Assembly: GCF_010730355.1 (NCBI RefSeq)
Contig: NZ_AP022576.1
Span: forward strand, 3,906,001-3,970,000
Length of the DNA: 64,000 nucleotides
Origin: Mycobacterium florentinum
GTDB lineage: Bacteria; Actinomycetota; Actinomycetes; Mycobacteriales; Mycobacteriaceae
Direction of reading: 5' to 3'
The notes under the pieces were generated by a model. The model ran no database searches. It saw nothing but the letters and a program-made list of their open reading frames with translations, and had not been told where the DNA came from. Both the position numbers and the translations under genes were made by a program. This document shows, one piece after another, positions 35,898 to 44,072 of this stretch (position 1 is the first letter of the stretch; each line of letters begins with the position of its first letter).

Positions 35898-37070
35898 ATG
35901 AGCCGTGTCTACATCGCGGGCGCCGGCATGACGCCGTTTGTCAGCCGCGCGGAAACCGCAGTGCGGCAGCTGGCCCAGTCGGCGGCCTCGGCGGCGCTCG
36001 CTGACGCCGGTGTCACGGCGGCCGAGGTGCAGCGTGTCTATTTTGGCAACGCGGCCGACGGCCTGCTCACCGGCCAGGAGATGATCAGGGGACAGGTCGC
36101 GCTGCGCACGTCCACGCTGGCCGGCACCGCAGTGATCAATGTCGAAAACGCCTGTGCCTCGGGCAGCAGCGCTGTGCTTGCGGCCTTCGATGCCGTCAAG
36201 GCCGGTCGCTGCGATGTGGCGTTGGCGCTGGGTGTCGAGAAGCTGTCGAATGAGAACCGCCACCGCACTTTCGCAGCGATCCGTGGGGCCACCGACATCG
36301 GCGCACTGGATCCCGCCGATTCCCAGGCGGTGCTGACCAGCTCGGCGTTGCTCGATGTCTACGCTGAAGAGGCCCGCGATTACCTGCAGAACCACGACGC
36401 CACGGTGGCGGACTTCGCAGCCGTGGCAGTGAAGAACCGACAACACGCCGCTCTTAACCCGTTGGCCCAGTACCAAAAGCCGCAAAGTGTTGAGGACGTG
36501 CTCAACTCACGCATGATTGCGGACCCGTTGACGCTGCCGATGTGCTCACCCACCACCGACGGGGCTGCTGCGGTGGTGGTGGTGTCCGAGTCATTCCGCC
36601 ACCGCGCGGGAGGACCGGCCTGTGAGATCAAGGCCATCGAGCTGACCGCGGGAACCGGCGCCGGCTCAGCACCGGTGGCCCGTGCCGCCCATGCCGCGTA
36701 TAACTCGGCGGGACTCGGGCCCACCGATCTGGACGTCATTGAACTCCACGAGGCCGCAGCGCCCTCAGAGGTGCTGCAGTACGCCGAAATCGGGCTCTGC
36801 GCCGAAGGCGACGGTCACTATCTGATCCGTTGCGGCGCAACAGCACTCGGGGGAACTATCCCTGTCAATGTCAGCGGGGGACTACTTTCGCGCGGACACC
36901 CGTTGGCCGCTACCGGGTGCGCGCAGCTCGTCGAACTGTTCGACCAGCTCACCGGGCGTGCCGGTGACCGTCAGGTCAGCGGCGCCGCGATCGGTCTCGC
37001 GATCAATGCCGGCGGCTGGCTGGGCGGTACCTACGCGACCGCTGTCGCCACGATCTTGGCCACTGCCTGA
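35898..37070 (+). CDS. Thiolase (acetyl-CoA acetyltransferase family)
   Basis: A 390-residue thiolase that releases acetyl- or propionyl-CoA from a 3-ketoacyl-CoA. Nucleophile Cys86 lies in ENACASGSS, HEAAAPSE stands in for the HEAF block, and GGLLSRGHPLAATG carries the catalytic His; the last cysteine block is less clear. Unlike the gene at 32645, the main catalytic elements are intact. It starts two bases after the ligase stop. Confidence 0.92.
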   Translation: MSRVYIAGAGMTPFVSRAETAVRQLAQSAASAALADAGVTAAEVQRVYFGNAADGLLTGQEMIRGQVALRTSTLAGTAVINVENACASGSSAVLAAFDAVKAGRCDVALALGVEKLSNENRHRTFAAIRGATDIGALDPADSQAVLTSSALLDVYAEEARDYLQNHDATVADFAAVAVKNRQHAALNPLAQYQKPQSVEDVLNSRMIADPLTLPMCSPTTDGAAAVVVVSESFRHRAGGPACEIKAIELTAGTGAGSAPVARAAHAAYNSAGLGPTDLDVIELHEAAAPSEVLQYAEIGLCAEGDGHYLIRCGATALGGTIPVNVSGGLLSRGHPLAATGCAQLVELFDQLTGRAGDRQVSGAAIGLAINAGGWLGGTYATAVATILATA

Positions 37071-37078
37071 AGGAGTTG

Positions 37079-37915
37079 ATGGGGGACCCCATGGTCGAGC
37101 ACTTGGAAACACTGTTCTACGAGCGCCTCGAAGGTGCGGTGGTAGTTGTCACCCTCAACCGGCCCGATCGAGGCAACGGTGTGGTTCCCGAGTTGGCGCG
37201 CGACCTGCTCGCCGTCTTGACTTTGCTTGAGGGCGACACGAGTGTCCGCGCAGTCGTCCTGACGGGGGCAGGTCGGCAGTTTTCAGCCGGCGCCGATCTG
37301 AAAGCGATGAAGGGCTATCTGGAGCAGCATCACAAGGTTGAGCACGAGCCCTACAACGCGCGTGTGTTGTTTCCCGTGACTCAACGTGTGGTGGCATCGC
37401 GGTTGCCGATCATCGCAGCGATCAACGGCGGGGCCACTGCGGGCGGTTTGGACCTGGCGCTGGCCTGCGACTTGAGAGTCTGTTCGACAGTGGCCAAGCT
37501 CGGTGAGACCTACATCAACCTCGGGCTTCCACCCGGCAACGGCGGCTCCTATTTTCTGCCGCGGCTGATCGGCTCGGGAATGGCCGCCGAACTTGCGCTG
37601 ACCGGTGAAGTGATCGGGGCTACGAAAGCGTTGCAGATCGGGCTGGTGAACAAAGTCGTCGAGCCCGACGAGCTACTGCCCACCGCGGTCGGTCTGGCAC
37701 GCACAATCGCCGCAAAATCCCGGCGCGCCGTCGAAGCGACAAAGCAAGCTTTGCGGTCATCGTGGCAAGTCGACCTGGCCACCTCGATGGTCCAATCCTT
37801 TTGGGCGGTAGCGGCGTTGCACTATGGACCAGACCTGGCCGAGGGGGTCGATGCATTCCTGGAAAAGCGTGATGCGCGGTTCAACGGGGATGCGCCGCCC
37901 ACCGGTATGCCATGA
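37079..37915 (+). CDS. Enoyl-CoA hydratase/isomerase family protein
   Basis: A 278-residue crotonase with VVTLNRPDRGNG, the oxyanion block SAGADLKAM and GGLDLALACDL. The two glutamates used by classical hydratases are changed: the first position is Asp (GGLDLA) and the second is Tyr (GETYINLGLPPG). It may be a hydrolase, isomerase or lyase rather than a standard hydratase. AAGGAG precedes the start; ATG at 37091 is an alternative. Confidence 0.85.
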   Translation: MGDPMVEHLETLFYERLEGAVVVVTLNRPDRGNGVVPELARDLLAVLTLLEGDTSVRAVVLTGAGRQFSAGADLKAMKGYLEQHHKVEHEPYNARVLFPVTQRVVASRLPIIAAINGGATAGGLDLALACDLRVCSTVAKLGETYINLGLPPGNGGSYFLPRLIGSGMAAELALTGEVIGATKALQIGLVNKVVEPDELLPTAVGLARTIAAKSRRAVEATKQALRSSWQVDLATSMVQSFWAVAALHYGPDLAEGVDAFLEKRDARFNGDAPPTGMP

Positions 37916-37930
37916 TGACGAGTGGTCGCC

Positions 37931-38527
37931 ATGAATAAGCTCGAACTGACACCGGAAGTCGCCGCCACCCGGCAGGCAATCCTTGAGGCAGCCACCACAT
38001 TGCTGGGGGAGCGCGACTACCCGGCGACCTCGATCCGCGATATTGCCCGCGCGGTTGACCTGCTGCCGGGCCGGATGTACGACTTCATTGAGAACAAAGA
38101 AGCCATCCTCTATGAGATAGTCGCGACCGGGATCAACCGCTTCGTCTCGATGGTCGACGCCATCGCCGATGATCGTCAGCCTCCGGACGCACAGTTGCGC
38201 CGCGCAATCATCGACCACGTGAAATTGGTATCTGAGAACCCGCGGGCGGTGCTCGTGGTCTTTCACCAATGGCGATATTTGGGTACCGAGAACCGGCGCC
38301 GCGTCATCGCGCTGCGCCACCGCTACGAACAGTTCTTTCGTGACACGGTGGAAGCCGGCATCGCAGACGGGTTGTTGCGCCAGGATCTCGATGTGCAGTA
38401 CGCGGTCTTTTCCATCCTCGGTGCGCTCAACTGGGTCCCTGAATGGCTGACGCAACACGATCCACAGACGCAGAACTATGCTGAAAAACTTGCTGACGTG
38501 CTGCTGTCCGGCGTGCTAGTGCGTTAG
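37931..38527 (+). CDS. TetR-family repressor, paralogue of the 30614 regulator
   Basis: A 198-residue TetR regulator with helix-turn-helix ATSIRDIARAVDLLPGRMYDF and the same ligand-domain marks as the first TetR (VVFHQWRYLGTENR, ILGALNWVPEW). It is the last gene of the eight-gene hydrolase operon, so it is probably controlled by the operator at 31335. The start is uncertain between the ATG at 37931 and a GTG at 37922. Whether it binds the shared operators or a separate site is unknown. Confidence 0.9.
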   Translation: MNKLELTPEVAATRQAILEAATTLLGERDYPATSIRDIARAVDLLPGRMYDFIENKEAILYEIVATGINRFVSMVDAIADDRQPPDAQLRRAIIDHVKLVSENPRAVLVVFHQWRYLGTENRRRVIALRHRYEQFFRDTVEAGIADGLLRQDLDVQYAVFSILGALNWVPEWLTQHDPQTQNYAEKLADVLLSGVLVR

Positions 38528-38537
38528 GTATCGCAGA

Positions 38538-39278
38538 TCAGACCGCGGTGTAGCCGCCATCAACCGCAATGGCCTGCCCGGTGATGAACGATGATTCGTC
38601 GGATGCCAAAAACAATGCCACTGTTGCGATCTCGTCAGCACCGGCGATCCGGCCCTGCGGGGTCGCACTTTTCACGCCCTGAATAAGGGCCTCCGGAAGG
38701 CTTTTCGACATACCGGTGTCGATCACGCCGGGCAGGATCACGTTGGCCCGAATACCTTGGGTGGCGTACTCCACTGCGGCGTTCTTGGTCAACATCACTA
38801 CCCCGCCCTTGCTGGCACAGTACGCAGACATTTTTGGGAACGCGACATTGGCCGCGATGGAGGCGGTGCTGATGATCGATCCGCCACCACCTTTCAGCAT
38901 GACCGGGATGCCGTACCGCATGCCCAGAAACGGCCCGGTAAGGTTCACCGCGAGGACTTGGTCCCAGTCCTCGAGCGCGTAATCTCCGGTTAGCGCCAGC
39001 TTGCCGTCGATGCCGGCATTGTTGAACAGGACGTCAAGCTTGCCGAACGTTGTCACGGCCGTCTCGACCATCGTCTCTACATCGGCAGCTTTCGAAACGT
39101 CGGTCTGTACGCTGATAGCGTTGTCGCCCAGGTATTTCGCGAGTCTGTCCTGTTCGCCGGAGATGTCCGCGAGCACGACCTTGGCGCCCTCGCGGTAGAA
39201 CAGCTCCGCAGTGGCGGCACCCATTCCCGACCCAGCGCCGGTGATGATCGCGACCTTGCCATCCAATCTTCCAGGCAT
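38538..39278 (-). CDS. Short-chain dehydrogenase, candidate hydroxyketone dehydrogenase
   Basis: A 246-residue SDR with TGAGSGMG, an aspartate in VLADIS (NAD preference, inferred), NNAG, a serine in STASIAA and catalytic YCASK. It is transcribed away from the P450-ferredoxin genes, with one operator 20 bases upstream of its start. In camphor-type pathways a dehydrogenase oxidises the P450-made alcohol to the diketone that the hydrolase opens, and this gene is well placed for that step. Confidence 0.9.
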   Translation of the reverse strand: MPGRLDGKVAIITGAGSGMGAATAELFYREGAKVVLADISGEQDRLAKYLGDNAISVQTDVSKAADVETMVETAVTTFGKLDVLFNNAGIDGKLALTGDYALEDWDQVLAVNLTGPFLGMRYGIPVMLKGGGGSIISTASIAANVAFPKMSAYCASKGGVVMLTKNAAVEYATQGIRANVILPGVIDTGMSKSLPEALIQGVKSATPQGRIAGADEIATVALFLASDESSFITGQAIAVDGGYTAV

Positions 39279-39298
39279 TCCCGCACTCCCTTGTCCAA

Positions 39299-39314
39299 GA
39301 ACAATCGTTTGTTA
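39299..39314. promoter_or_regulatory. Shared palindromic operator, SDR copy
   Basis: GAACAATCGTTTGTTA, about 20 bases upstream of the SDR start at 39278. It is one of two copies in the 282-base divergent gap between the SDR and the P450 gene. Confidence 0.7.
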
Positions 39315-39504
39315 TATAGGACGCTAGTCGGACCCGGAAAGCATGTCAACGAGTCGCGCAACTGCAATCGTGGCCCCGCGTCCAGCCCACTCAGACGCAC
39401 GGCATGTTCAGGTGAGGTGTGGCACTGGGGCAGGCGCGCAAGCGATTTCATCGAACTTCGGCGAATGTCTTACTCATCATGGGCGCGGTACGGTACGATT
39501 CCAA

Positions 39505-39520
39505 AAACAGATGATTGTTT
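39505..39520. promoter_or_regulatory. Shared palindromic operator, P450 copy
   Basis: AAACAGATGATTGTTT, ending 40 bases before the P450 start codon. The spacing from the copy at 39299 is about 206 bases, so each divergent unit has its own site. Confidence 0.7.
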
Positions 39521-39560
39521 TTCAAGCGAGTGAATCGCGAAGCTCAGAGAGGAGCGCCGG

Positions 39561-40796
39561 ATGACCCAGCCGGATATCCAACCCAATGACCACGTCGCCG
39601 CGGGTGAGGCACTCAAGGGCCGGTACGGGCGCGACATGTTCAACGATTTCGACATCGACGACCCGATGTTCAATGAGCACTTCTTCGACATTCTCGATGA
39701 GATGGTGACCAAATGCCCGGTCGTGCGTAGCAACGTCGGGGCGGGATATTGGATGGTCACCCGACAGGAGGATGTCCGCCGCGTCGGTCAGGATTGGCGC
39801 ACGTTCTCCAGTGCGAAGGGCTACCAGCCGAACAGGCCGGAGGGCTTGCCGTACCTGATGCCCGAGGAGTCTGACCCGCCCAAGCACACTCGTTGGCGCA
39901 CCACACTGAACCCGTATATGAGCCCCAAGGCCGTGGCCAAGTATGAGGACCAAATCCGTAGTGACGCCAACATTTTGATCGACCGCTTCATCGACAACGG
40001 CGAATGTGAATTCGTCGGTGACTTCGGGTCGAAGCTGCCCGGTTGGGCCTTCTTCAAAAACGTGTTGGGTGTGCCCATCGACGACCTCGATATGCTGGTG
40101 ACCGGCGTGGAAAACGGGACATTCGCCCCACCGGAGGAGCGCGCGGGCCATTTCGCGGAGGTCTTTGACTACCTCGGAAAGTATCTGGCGTTGCGCAAGG
40201 ATGAGCCGCCGCGCGGCGATCTGGTCGATGTCATCGCCGCGGGGGTCGAATACGAAGACGGCCAACTTGCGCCCTGGGACGACCGCGTCAGCATCTTGGT
40301 TGACCTGACCTTTGGTGGCATCGCGACCACCACCTATGTGATGGCTGGTGCAATCCTCCACCTTGCAACCCATCAGTCCGATCGCGAGGCGCTCGTTGAC
40401 AATCCGGAGCTGATCGCCGGCGCCGTCGAGGAGTTCGTCCGGGTGTTTCCGCCGGTGGTCGCGCTCGGGCGCACCTGCACCAAGGATGTCGAGGTAGCCG
40501 GAACCCAGATGAAAGAGGGCGACTTCGTTCTGCTCGGTTACGGTTCGGCCTCACGCGATCCACGTGTGGTTGACGACCCCACCACAATCAATATCATGCG
40601 GGATACTGTGCTGCACAGCGCTTTTGGGGTGGGCCAGCACCGGTGCATCGGCTCTAACCTGGCCCGGCTTGAACTACGGGCCACATTTGAAGAATGGCTG
40701 CGACGAATCCCTGACTTCGGCGTCAAGCCCGGCACCGCGCCAACCTACGAAACCGGCATTTTGCGCACGATGAAAGACCTACACCTGGTTTTCTGA
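39561..40796 (+). CDS. Cytochrome P450
   Basis: A 411-residue soluble bacterial P450 that hydroxylates its substrate using electrons from a ferredoxin. The heme-ligand block FGVGQHRCIG holds Cys362, and ExxR lies in EEFVR. In the I helix the usual [AG]Gx[DE]T reads GGIAT, so the acidic residue (Asp251 of P450cam) is Ala255 while Thr256 is kept. That is unusual and may affect proton delivery. AGAGGAG precedes the ATG, and the ferredoxin follows by 28 bases. The family number cannot be assigned by eye. Confidence 0.93.
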   Translation: MTQPDIQPNDHVAAGEALKGRYGRDMFNDFDIDDPMFNEHFFDILDEMVTKCPVVRSNVGAGYWMVTRQEDVRRVGQDWRTFSSAKGYQPNRPEGLPYLMPEESDPPKHTRWRTTLNPYMSPKAVAKYEDQIRSDANILIDRFIDNGECEFVGDFGSKLPGWAFFKNVLGVPIDDLDMLVTGVENGTFAPPEERAGHFAEVFDYLGKYLALRKDEPPRGDLVDVIAAGVEYEDGQLAPWDDRVSILVDLTFGGIATTTYVMAGAILHLATHQSDREALVDNPELIAGAVEEFVRVFPPVVALGRTCTKDVEVAGTQMKEGDFVLLGYGSASRDPRVVDDPTTINIMRDTVLHSAFGVGQHRCIGSNLARLELRATFEEWLRRIPDFGVKPGTAPTYETGILRTMKDLHLVF

Positions 40797-40824
40797 AGCG
40801 CCTCAGAGAGATTGGTGAATCGGC

Positions 40825-41019
40825 ATGAAGGTAGAGGTCAACGAACAGTGCTCGGGACATGGGCGCTGCTACATCCTGGCCCCCGAGGTCTATCGATTAG
40901 ACGACGACGGCTACAACGCCGACCGCGGTCAGATCATCGACGTCACCCCCGGTCACGAGGATGCAGCTGAGCTCGGCATCCACAATTGCCCCGAGGCGGC
41001 AATCAAAGCCGTTGATTGA
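40825..41019 (+). CDS. Single-cluster ferredoxin with CxxHxxC motif
   Basis: A 64-residue [3Fe-4S]-type ferredoxin. The cluster motif is Cys9-x2-His12-x2-Cys15 with Cys55-Pro, so the second cysteine position is histidine. Ferredoxins with a non-cysteine residue there are known as P450 partners in mycobacteria. It lies just after the P450 gene and is its likely electron donor. The ferredoxin reductase is not in the window. Confidence 0.92.
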   Translation: MKVEVNEQCSGHGRCYILAPEVYRLDDDGYNADRGQIIDVTPGHEDAAELGIHNCPEAAIKAVD

Positions 41020-41108
41020 TGCGCGCATGTCGCCGGTTCGCACTCAGAACGGCTGCAACGCATTCCAAGGGGATCTGGTCAGCAAACAAAAAGCCGTGCG
41101 GGTGACGT

Positions 41109-41240
41109 CATTTCACGCCCGTCGGGTCGGGGCCGTCGTGCATCCGGACCACAAACATCGTCCAGTTCGACTTCAAGACGAAGATCGCGCTGAACTCCCA
41201 GCGGCCCTTTGAAGACACTTTCACGGCAACGCTGAACTAG
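41109..41240 (+). pseudogene. Possible coding remnant
   Basis: An open stretch ending NIVQFDFKTKIALN then QRPFEDTFTATLN and a TAG at 41240, with protein-like composition unlike the arginine-rich alternative frames. An in-frame stop at 41103 cuts it off upstream and no start codon or ribosome binding site is seen. It lies in the 623-base gap between the ferredoxin and the second cassette. It may be the tail of a deleted gene; I recognise no family. Confidence 0.25.
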
Positions 41241-41511
41241 GGCGCACCTCGGACGTTAGCGAGCGGTGCGTCGTCGCGGCTGCGTCGACAGGGGTATCAC
41301 CACACGCCACCAACCCCTCTCGGGGCATGGCCACACTGCCTGATATGGCGTCCCGGCGCGTCGGATGCGAATTGAGCAGAGCAACGACGCATGCCGTACG
41401 GGAATCGGCGATGGCCAGCGAAGCCTGGCGGACGGGCGCCGCAAAACGCCTCGCGTGACCTGAACCACAGCCGCCCCTTGACGGGCCCTCAGTCACACGT
41501 TAATGTCGTGG

Positions 41512-41527
41512 AAACAAGTGATTGTTT
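41512..41527. promoter_or_regulatory. Shared palindromic operator, second cassette copy
   Basis: AAACAAGTGATTGTTT, about 115 bases upstream of the membrane-protein gene at 41643. Identical to the reverse complement of the mce copy at 21746. It brings the second membrane/COX3/COX4 set into the regulon. Confidence 0.72.
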
Positions 41528-41642
41528 TTCGAGAGGCAGCGCTCCCGGGCGTACTCAACGCGTCGTCCAAGTAGTCAGCGCACGTCCGATCGGATTGTCA
41601 TCCGTCGACAGACGGGCTGTTTTCGAACAAAAGGAGCACAGC

Positions 41643-42425
41643 GTGAATGCCGTTGCGGCCACCGCGCCTGTTAGGTCTGATGCCGACTACGCCGAAGAGA
41701 CCAGTATGAGCCGAATTGCTCAACTGGCTGTCGCATGGTCGGGACCTACGATGATCGTTCTATTCATTATCGGCAGCACGATTCTGGCGGGATATCTTCC
41801 ACCGCAATGGCATCCAGGCGATGGAGCGGCCAAGGTGGCCGAGATCTACAGCACTCACTTGACCCGGATCCGGATCGGACTGGTGTTCACCGTGATCGCT
41901 TACTCACTAATGATGGTGTGGGGGGTAAGCAACGCAGCGCAGACCCGCAGGCTCGAGGGTAAGTTCCCTGCGCTGACCTACCTGCAGCTCGTGTGCATGG
42001 CCGCCGGTACCGCACAAATCGTCGTAAACACCGGCATGTGGGCGACTGCGGCCTTCCGGCCCGGTGAGGTCTCTCCAGAGATTACTCAGCTCGCCAACGA
42101 CATGGGATTTATCATCCTGCTGGGCACCTGGCCACCCTTCACCATCTGGTCAATCGCGTTGGGAGCACAGATCCTACTGAACAAGAGTTCTCTCGAGGTC
42201 TACCCGCGCTGGGCCGGCTATGTCAGCATCTGGTGTGGCCTGCTCTACATCCCCGGCGGGACAGTCTGGTTCTTCAAAAGCGGCCCGTTCGGCTGGACCG
42301 GCGCGATTTGCATGTATGTGCCGTTCGTCTTCTTCGGCATCTGGATCCTTACCTTCACGGTATTGACGATCAAAAACGTCCGGCGCGGGGACGTGGACCG
42401 GCAAGAGCTGGCACCTGCGGCGTGA
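41643..42425 (+). CDS. Multi-pass membrane protein of a COX3/COX4 cassette (copy 2)
   Basis: A 260-residue protein with about seven membrane segments, paralogous in layout to 297-1043. The GTG at 41643 has AAGGAG six bases upstream, which decides the start; the open frame reaches back to 41391 through arginine-rich sequence. Its stop overlaps the COX3-like start (GTGA). The operator at 41512 precedes it. Function unknown. Confidence 0.78.
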   Translation: MNAVAATAPVRSDADYAEETSMSRIAQLAVAWSGPTMIVLFIIGSTILAGYLPPQWHPGDGAAKVAEIYSTHLTRIRIGLVFTVIAYSLMMVWGVSNAAQTRRLEGKFPALTYLQLVCMAAGTAQIVVNTGMWATAAFRPGEVSPEITQLANDMGFIILLGTWPPFTIWSIALGAQILLNKSSLEVYPRWAGYVSIWCGLLYIPGGTVWFFKSGPFGWTGAICMYVPFVFFGIWILTFTVLTIKNVRRGDVDRQELAPAA

Positions 42426-43048
42426 CCGCCACACGTCCTGCGAACGCATCAAGTCCTTCGGTGGCCCCGGGCGCGTCATTGCCGCACGCCCGGGGCCGCG
42501 TTCCAGGCGAAGTCGGTGTCTGGATCCTCATCCTGGGCGACATGCTCGTGTTCGCCTGGTTCTTCATCGTTTTCATGCACCAACGTGCACGACACGCCGA
42601 GGCGTTCAACGCGGCCCACAAGAGCCTGAACCTGACCTTCGGCGTGCTCAACACAATGCTGCTATTGACCGGATCGTGGTTTGTCGTGATGGCCGTCCAT
42701 GCGTTGCGGGTGAACAATCAGCGACTTGGTAAGGGGCTCATAAAGATTGCGATTGCCTGCGGCTTGGGCTTTGTAGTCAACAAGGTCTTGGAGTACCACG
42801 ATAGGATCGCCGCCGGGCACCCCCACGAGCAGGCTGACTTCTTCATGTACTACTTCGTGCTGACCGGAATTCACCTGGTGCATCTGTTGATCGGCTTGGC
42901 GGTTTTGACTCTCATGCTGCGAGTGGCCGGCAAGCCGGTGTTGGGCCCACGGCAATTCAGAACATTGGAGTCCGGCGCAAGCTTCTGGCATCTGGTCGAC
43001 CTGCTGTGGCTTGTGCTGTTCGCGTTGTTCTACCTGGTATCCGGTTGA
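42422..43048 (+). CDS. Cytochrome c oxidase subunit III-like (NorE-type) protein, copy 2
   Basis: A 208-residue COX3-superfamily protein with EVGVWILILGDMLVFAWFF, LTGIHLVHLLIGLAV and a terminal FWHLVDLLWLVLFALFYL helix. The start at 42422 is fixed by the four-base overlap with the gene upstream. As in copy 1, no catalytic oxidase subunit accompanies it. Its location next to a P450 and a monooxygenase regulon suggests a role tied to oxygen-dependent catabolism, but no mechanism is known to me. Confidence 0.85.
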   Translation: MTATRPANASSPSVAPGASLPHARGRVPGEVGVWILILGDMLVFAWFFIVFMHQRARHAEAFNAAHKSLNLTFGVLNTMLLLTGSWFVVMAVHALRVNNQRLGKGLIKIAIACGLGFVVNKVLEYHDRIAAGHPHEQADFFMYYFVLTGIHLVHLLIGLAVLTLMLRVAGKPVLGPRQFRTLESGASFWHLVDLLWLVLFALFYLVSG

Positions 43049-43058
43049 GGGGATTAAG

Positions 43059-43346
43059 GTGACGGCTAACAACACTGGTGCGTTGACCCGCCTTGTCCGC
43101 TTGCCGGCGTTCCTGCCGTGGGCGCTGTTGGTAGTGCTGACGGGGGTTTCCTGGTGGCTGGGGGACGGACACGGCCCCGCTCGATTCGCCACCGTTGCAG
43201 TGCTTCTCGTCGCGTTCTTCAAAGTCGGCACCGTAGGTGCCCACTTCATGGAGCTACGCAAAGCGCCGCTGGCACTCGAGTTGATCTTCAACGCCTGGTG
43301 TGTACTTGTATGCGCCGTGCTGATCGTCTTATATCTCGGTTCGTAA
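43059..43346 (+). CDS. Cytochrome c oxidase subunit IV-like (NorF-type) protein, copy 2
   Basis: A 95-residue three-helix protein with the subunit IV family segment VGAHFMELRKAPLALE. The GTG at 43059 follows the COX3-like stop by 10 bases with TAAGG just upstream. It closes the second cassette. Confidence 0.8.
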   Translation: MTANNTGALTRLVRLPAFLPWALLVVLTGVSWWLGDGHGPARFATVAVLLVAFFKVGTVGAHFMELRKAPLALELIFNAWCVLVCAVLIVLYLGS

Positions 43347-43448
43347 CCCGAGCGAGGTGAGAGATAGTCCGCACCATAAGCGAGCAGCGAATCTGGAGTG
43401 TTGGTCCACGGTTTGACAGTCGAGTACACAGTGACCGAAAGGATCACG

Positions 43449-44072
43449 ATGACGCACGAAGAGATCGAAGCTGCGGTCCAACAGCTGCTAGACCGCCAGG
43501 CCATCCACGACTGCCTGATGAACTACTCGCGTGGCGTTGACCGCCTCGACCGCGAGTTGCTGCTCTCGACCTATCACGAGGACGCCATCGACGACCACGG
43601 AATGTTTGTGGGCACCCGGGAGGAGTTCGCCGACTGGGTGATCACGATGCACAGGGACACCCACCTCATGCACCAGCACGCGCTGTTCAACCACAGCTGT
43701 GACCTCGACGGCGACGTGGCTCACACCGAGACGTATTACATGTTCGCCGCGATGAATCGGGTTGGCCCGCCATTCGTTATGAGCGGAGGCCGATATCTGG
43801 ATCGCTTCGAGAAGCGATCGGGTCACTGGGCCATCGCGGCCCGATTATGTGTGCGGGACTGGGCACCCCTAGCCGATCGACCCGACATCAACGATCCGTC
43901 AACGATGACCGCGATCCGTGACACGCTGCCGACGGCCGTGCGCCAGTTTATGGCCAGCCAGCTGCCGACCGCCCGCGACCGCAACGACCCGTCCTATATC
44001 CGTCCACTCATGATCGATTCAAAGCGGATCGCCCAAGGCAAGGAGCTGCGACTAAACGCAGATCGTCGTTGA
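43449..44072 (+). CDS. SnoaL-like (NTF2-fold) protein
   Basis: A 207-residue protein of the SnoaL-like/NTF2 fold, found among small hydratases, isomerases and ring-modifying accessory enzymes. It has RQAIHDCLMNYSRGVDRLD, a YHEDAIDDHGMFVGTREEF segment with several acidic and histidine residues lining the expected cavity, and SGGRYLDRFEKRSGHWAIA. The ATG at 43449 has GAAAGGA upstream. It lies 102 bases after the COX4-like gene on the same strand and may still belong to the catabolic set. Confidence 0.8.
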   Translation: MTHEEIEAAVQQLLDRQAIHDCLMNYSRGVDRLDRELLLSTYHEDAIDDHGMFVGTREEFADWVITMHRDTHLMHQHALFNHSCDLDGDVAHTETYYMFAAMNRVGPPFVMSGGRYLDRFEKRSGHWAIAARLCVRDWAPLADRPDINDPSTMTAIRDTLPTAVRQFMASQLPTARDRNDPSYIRPLMIDSKRIAQGKELRLNADRR

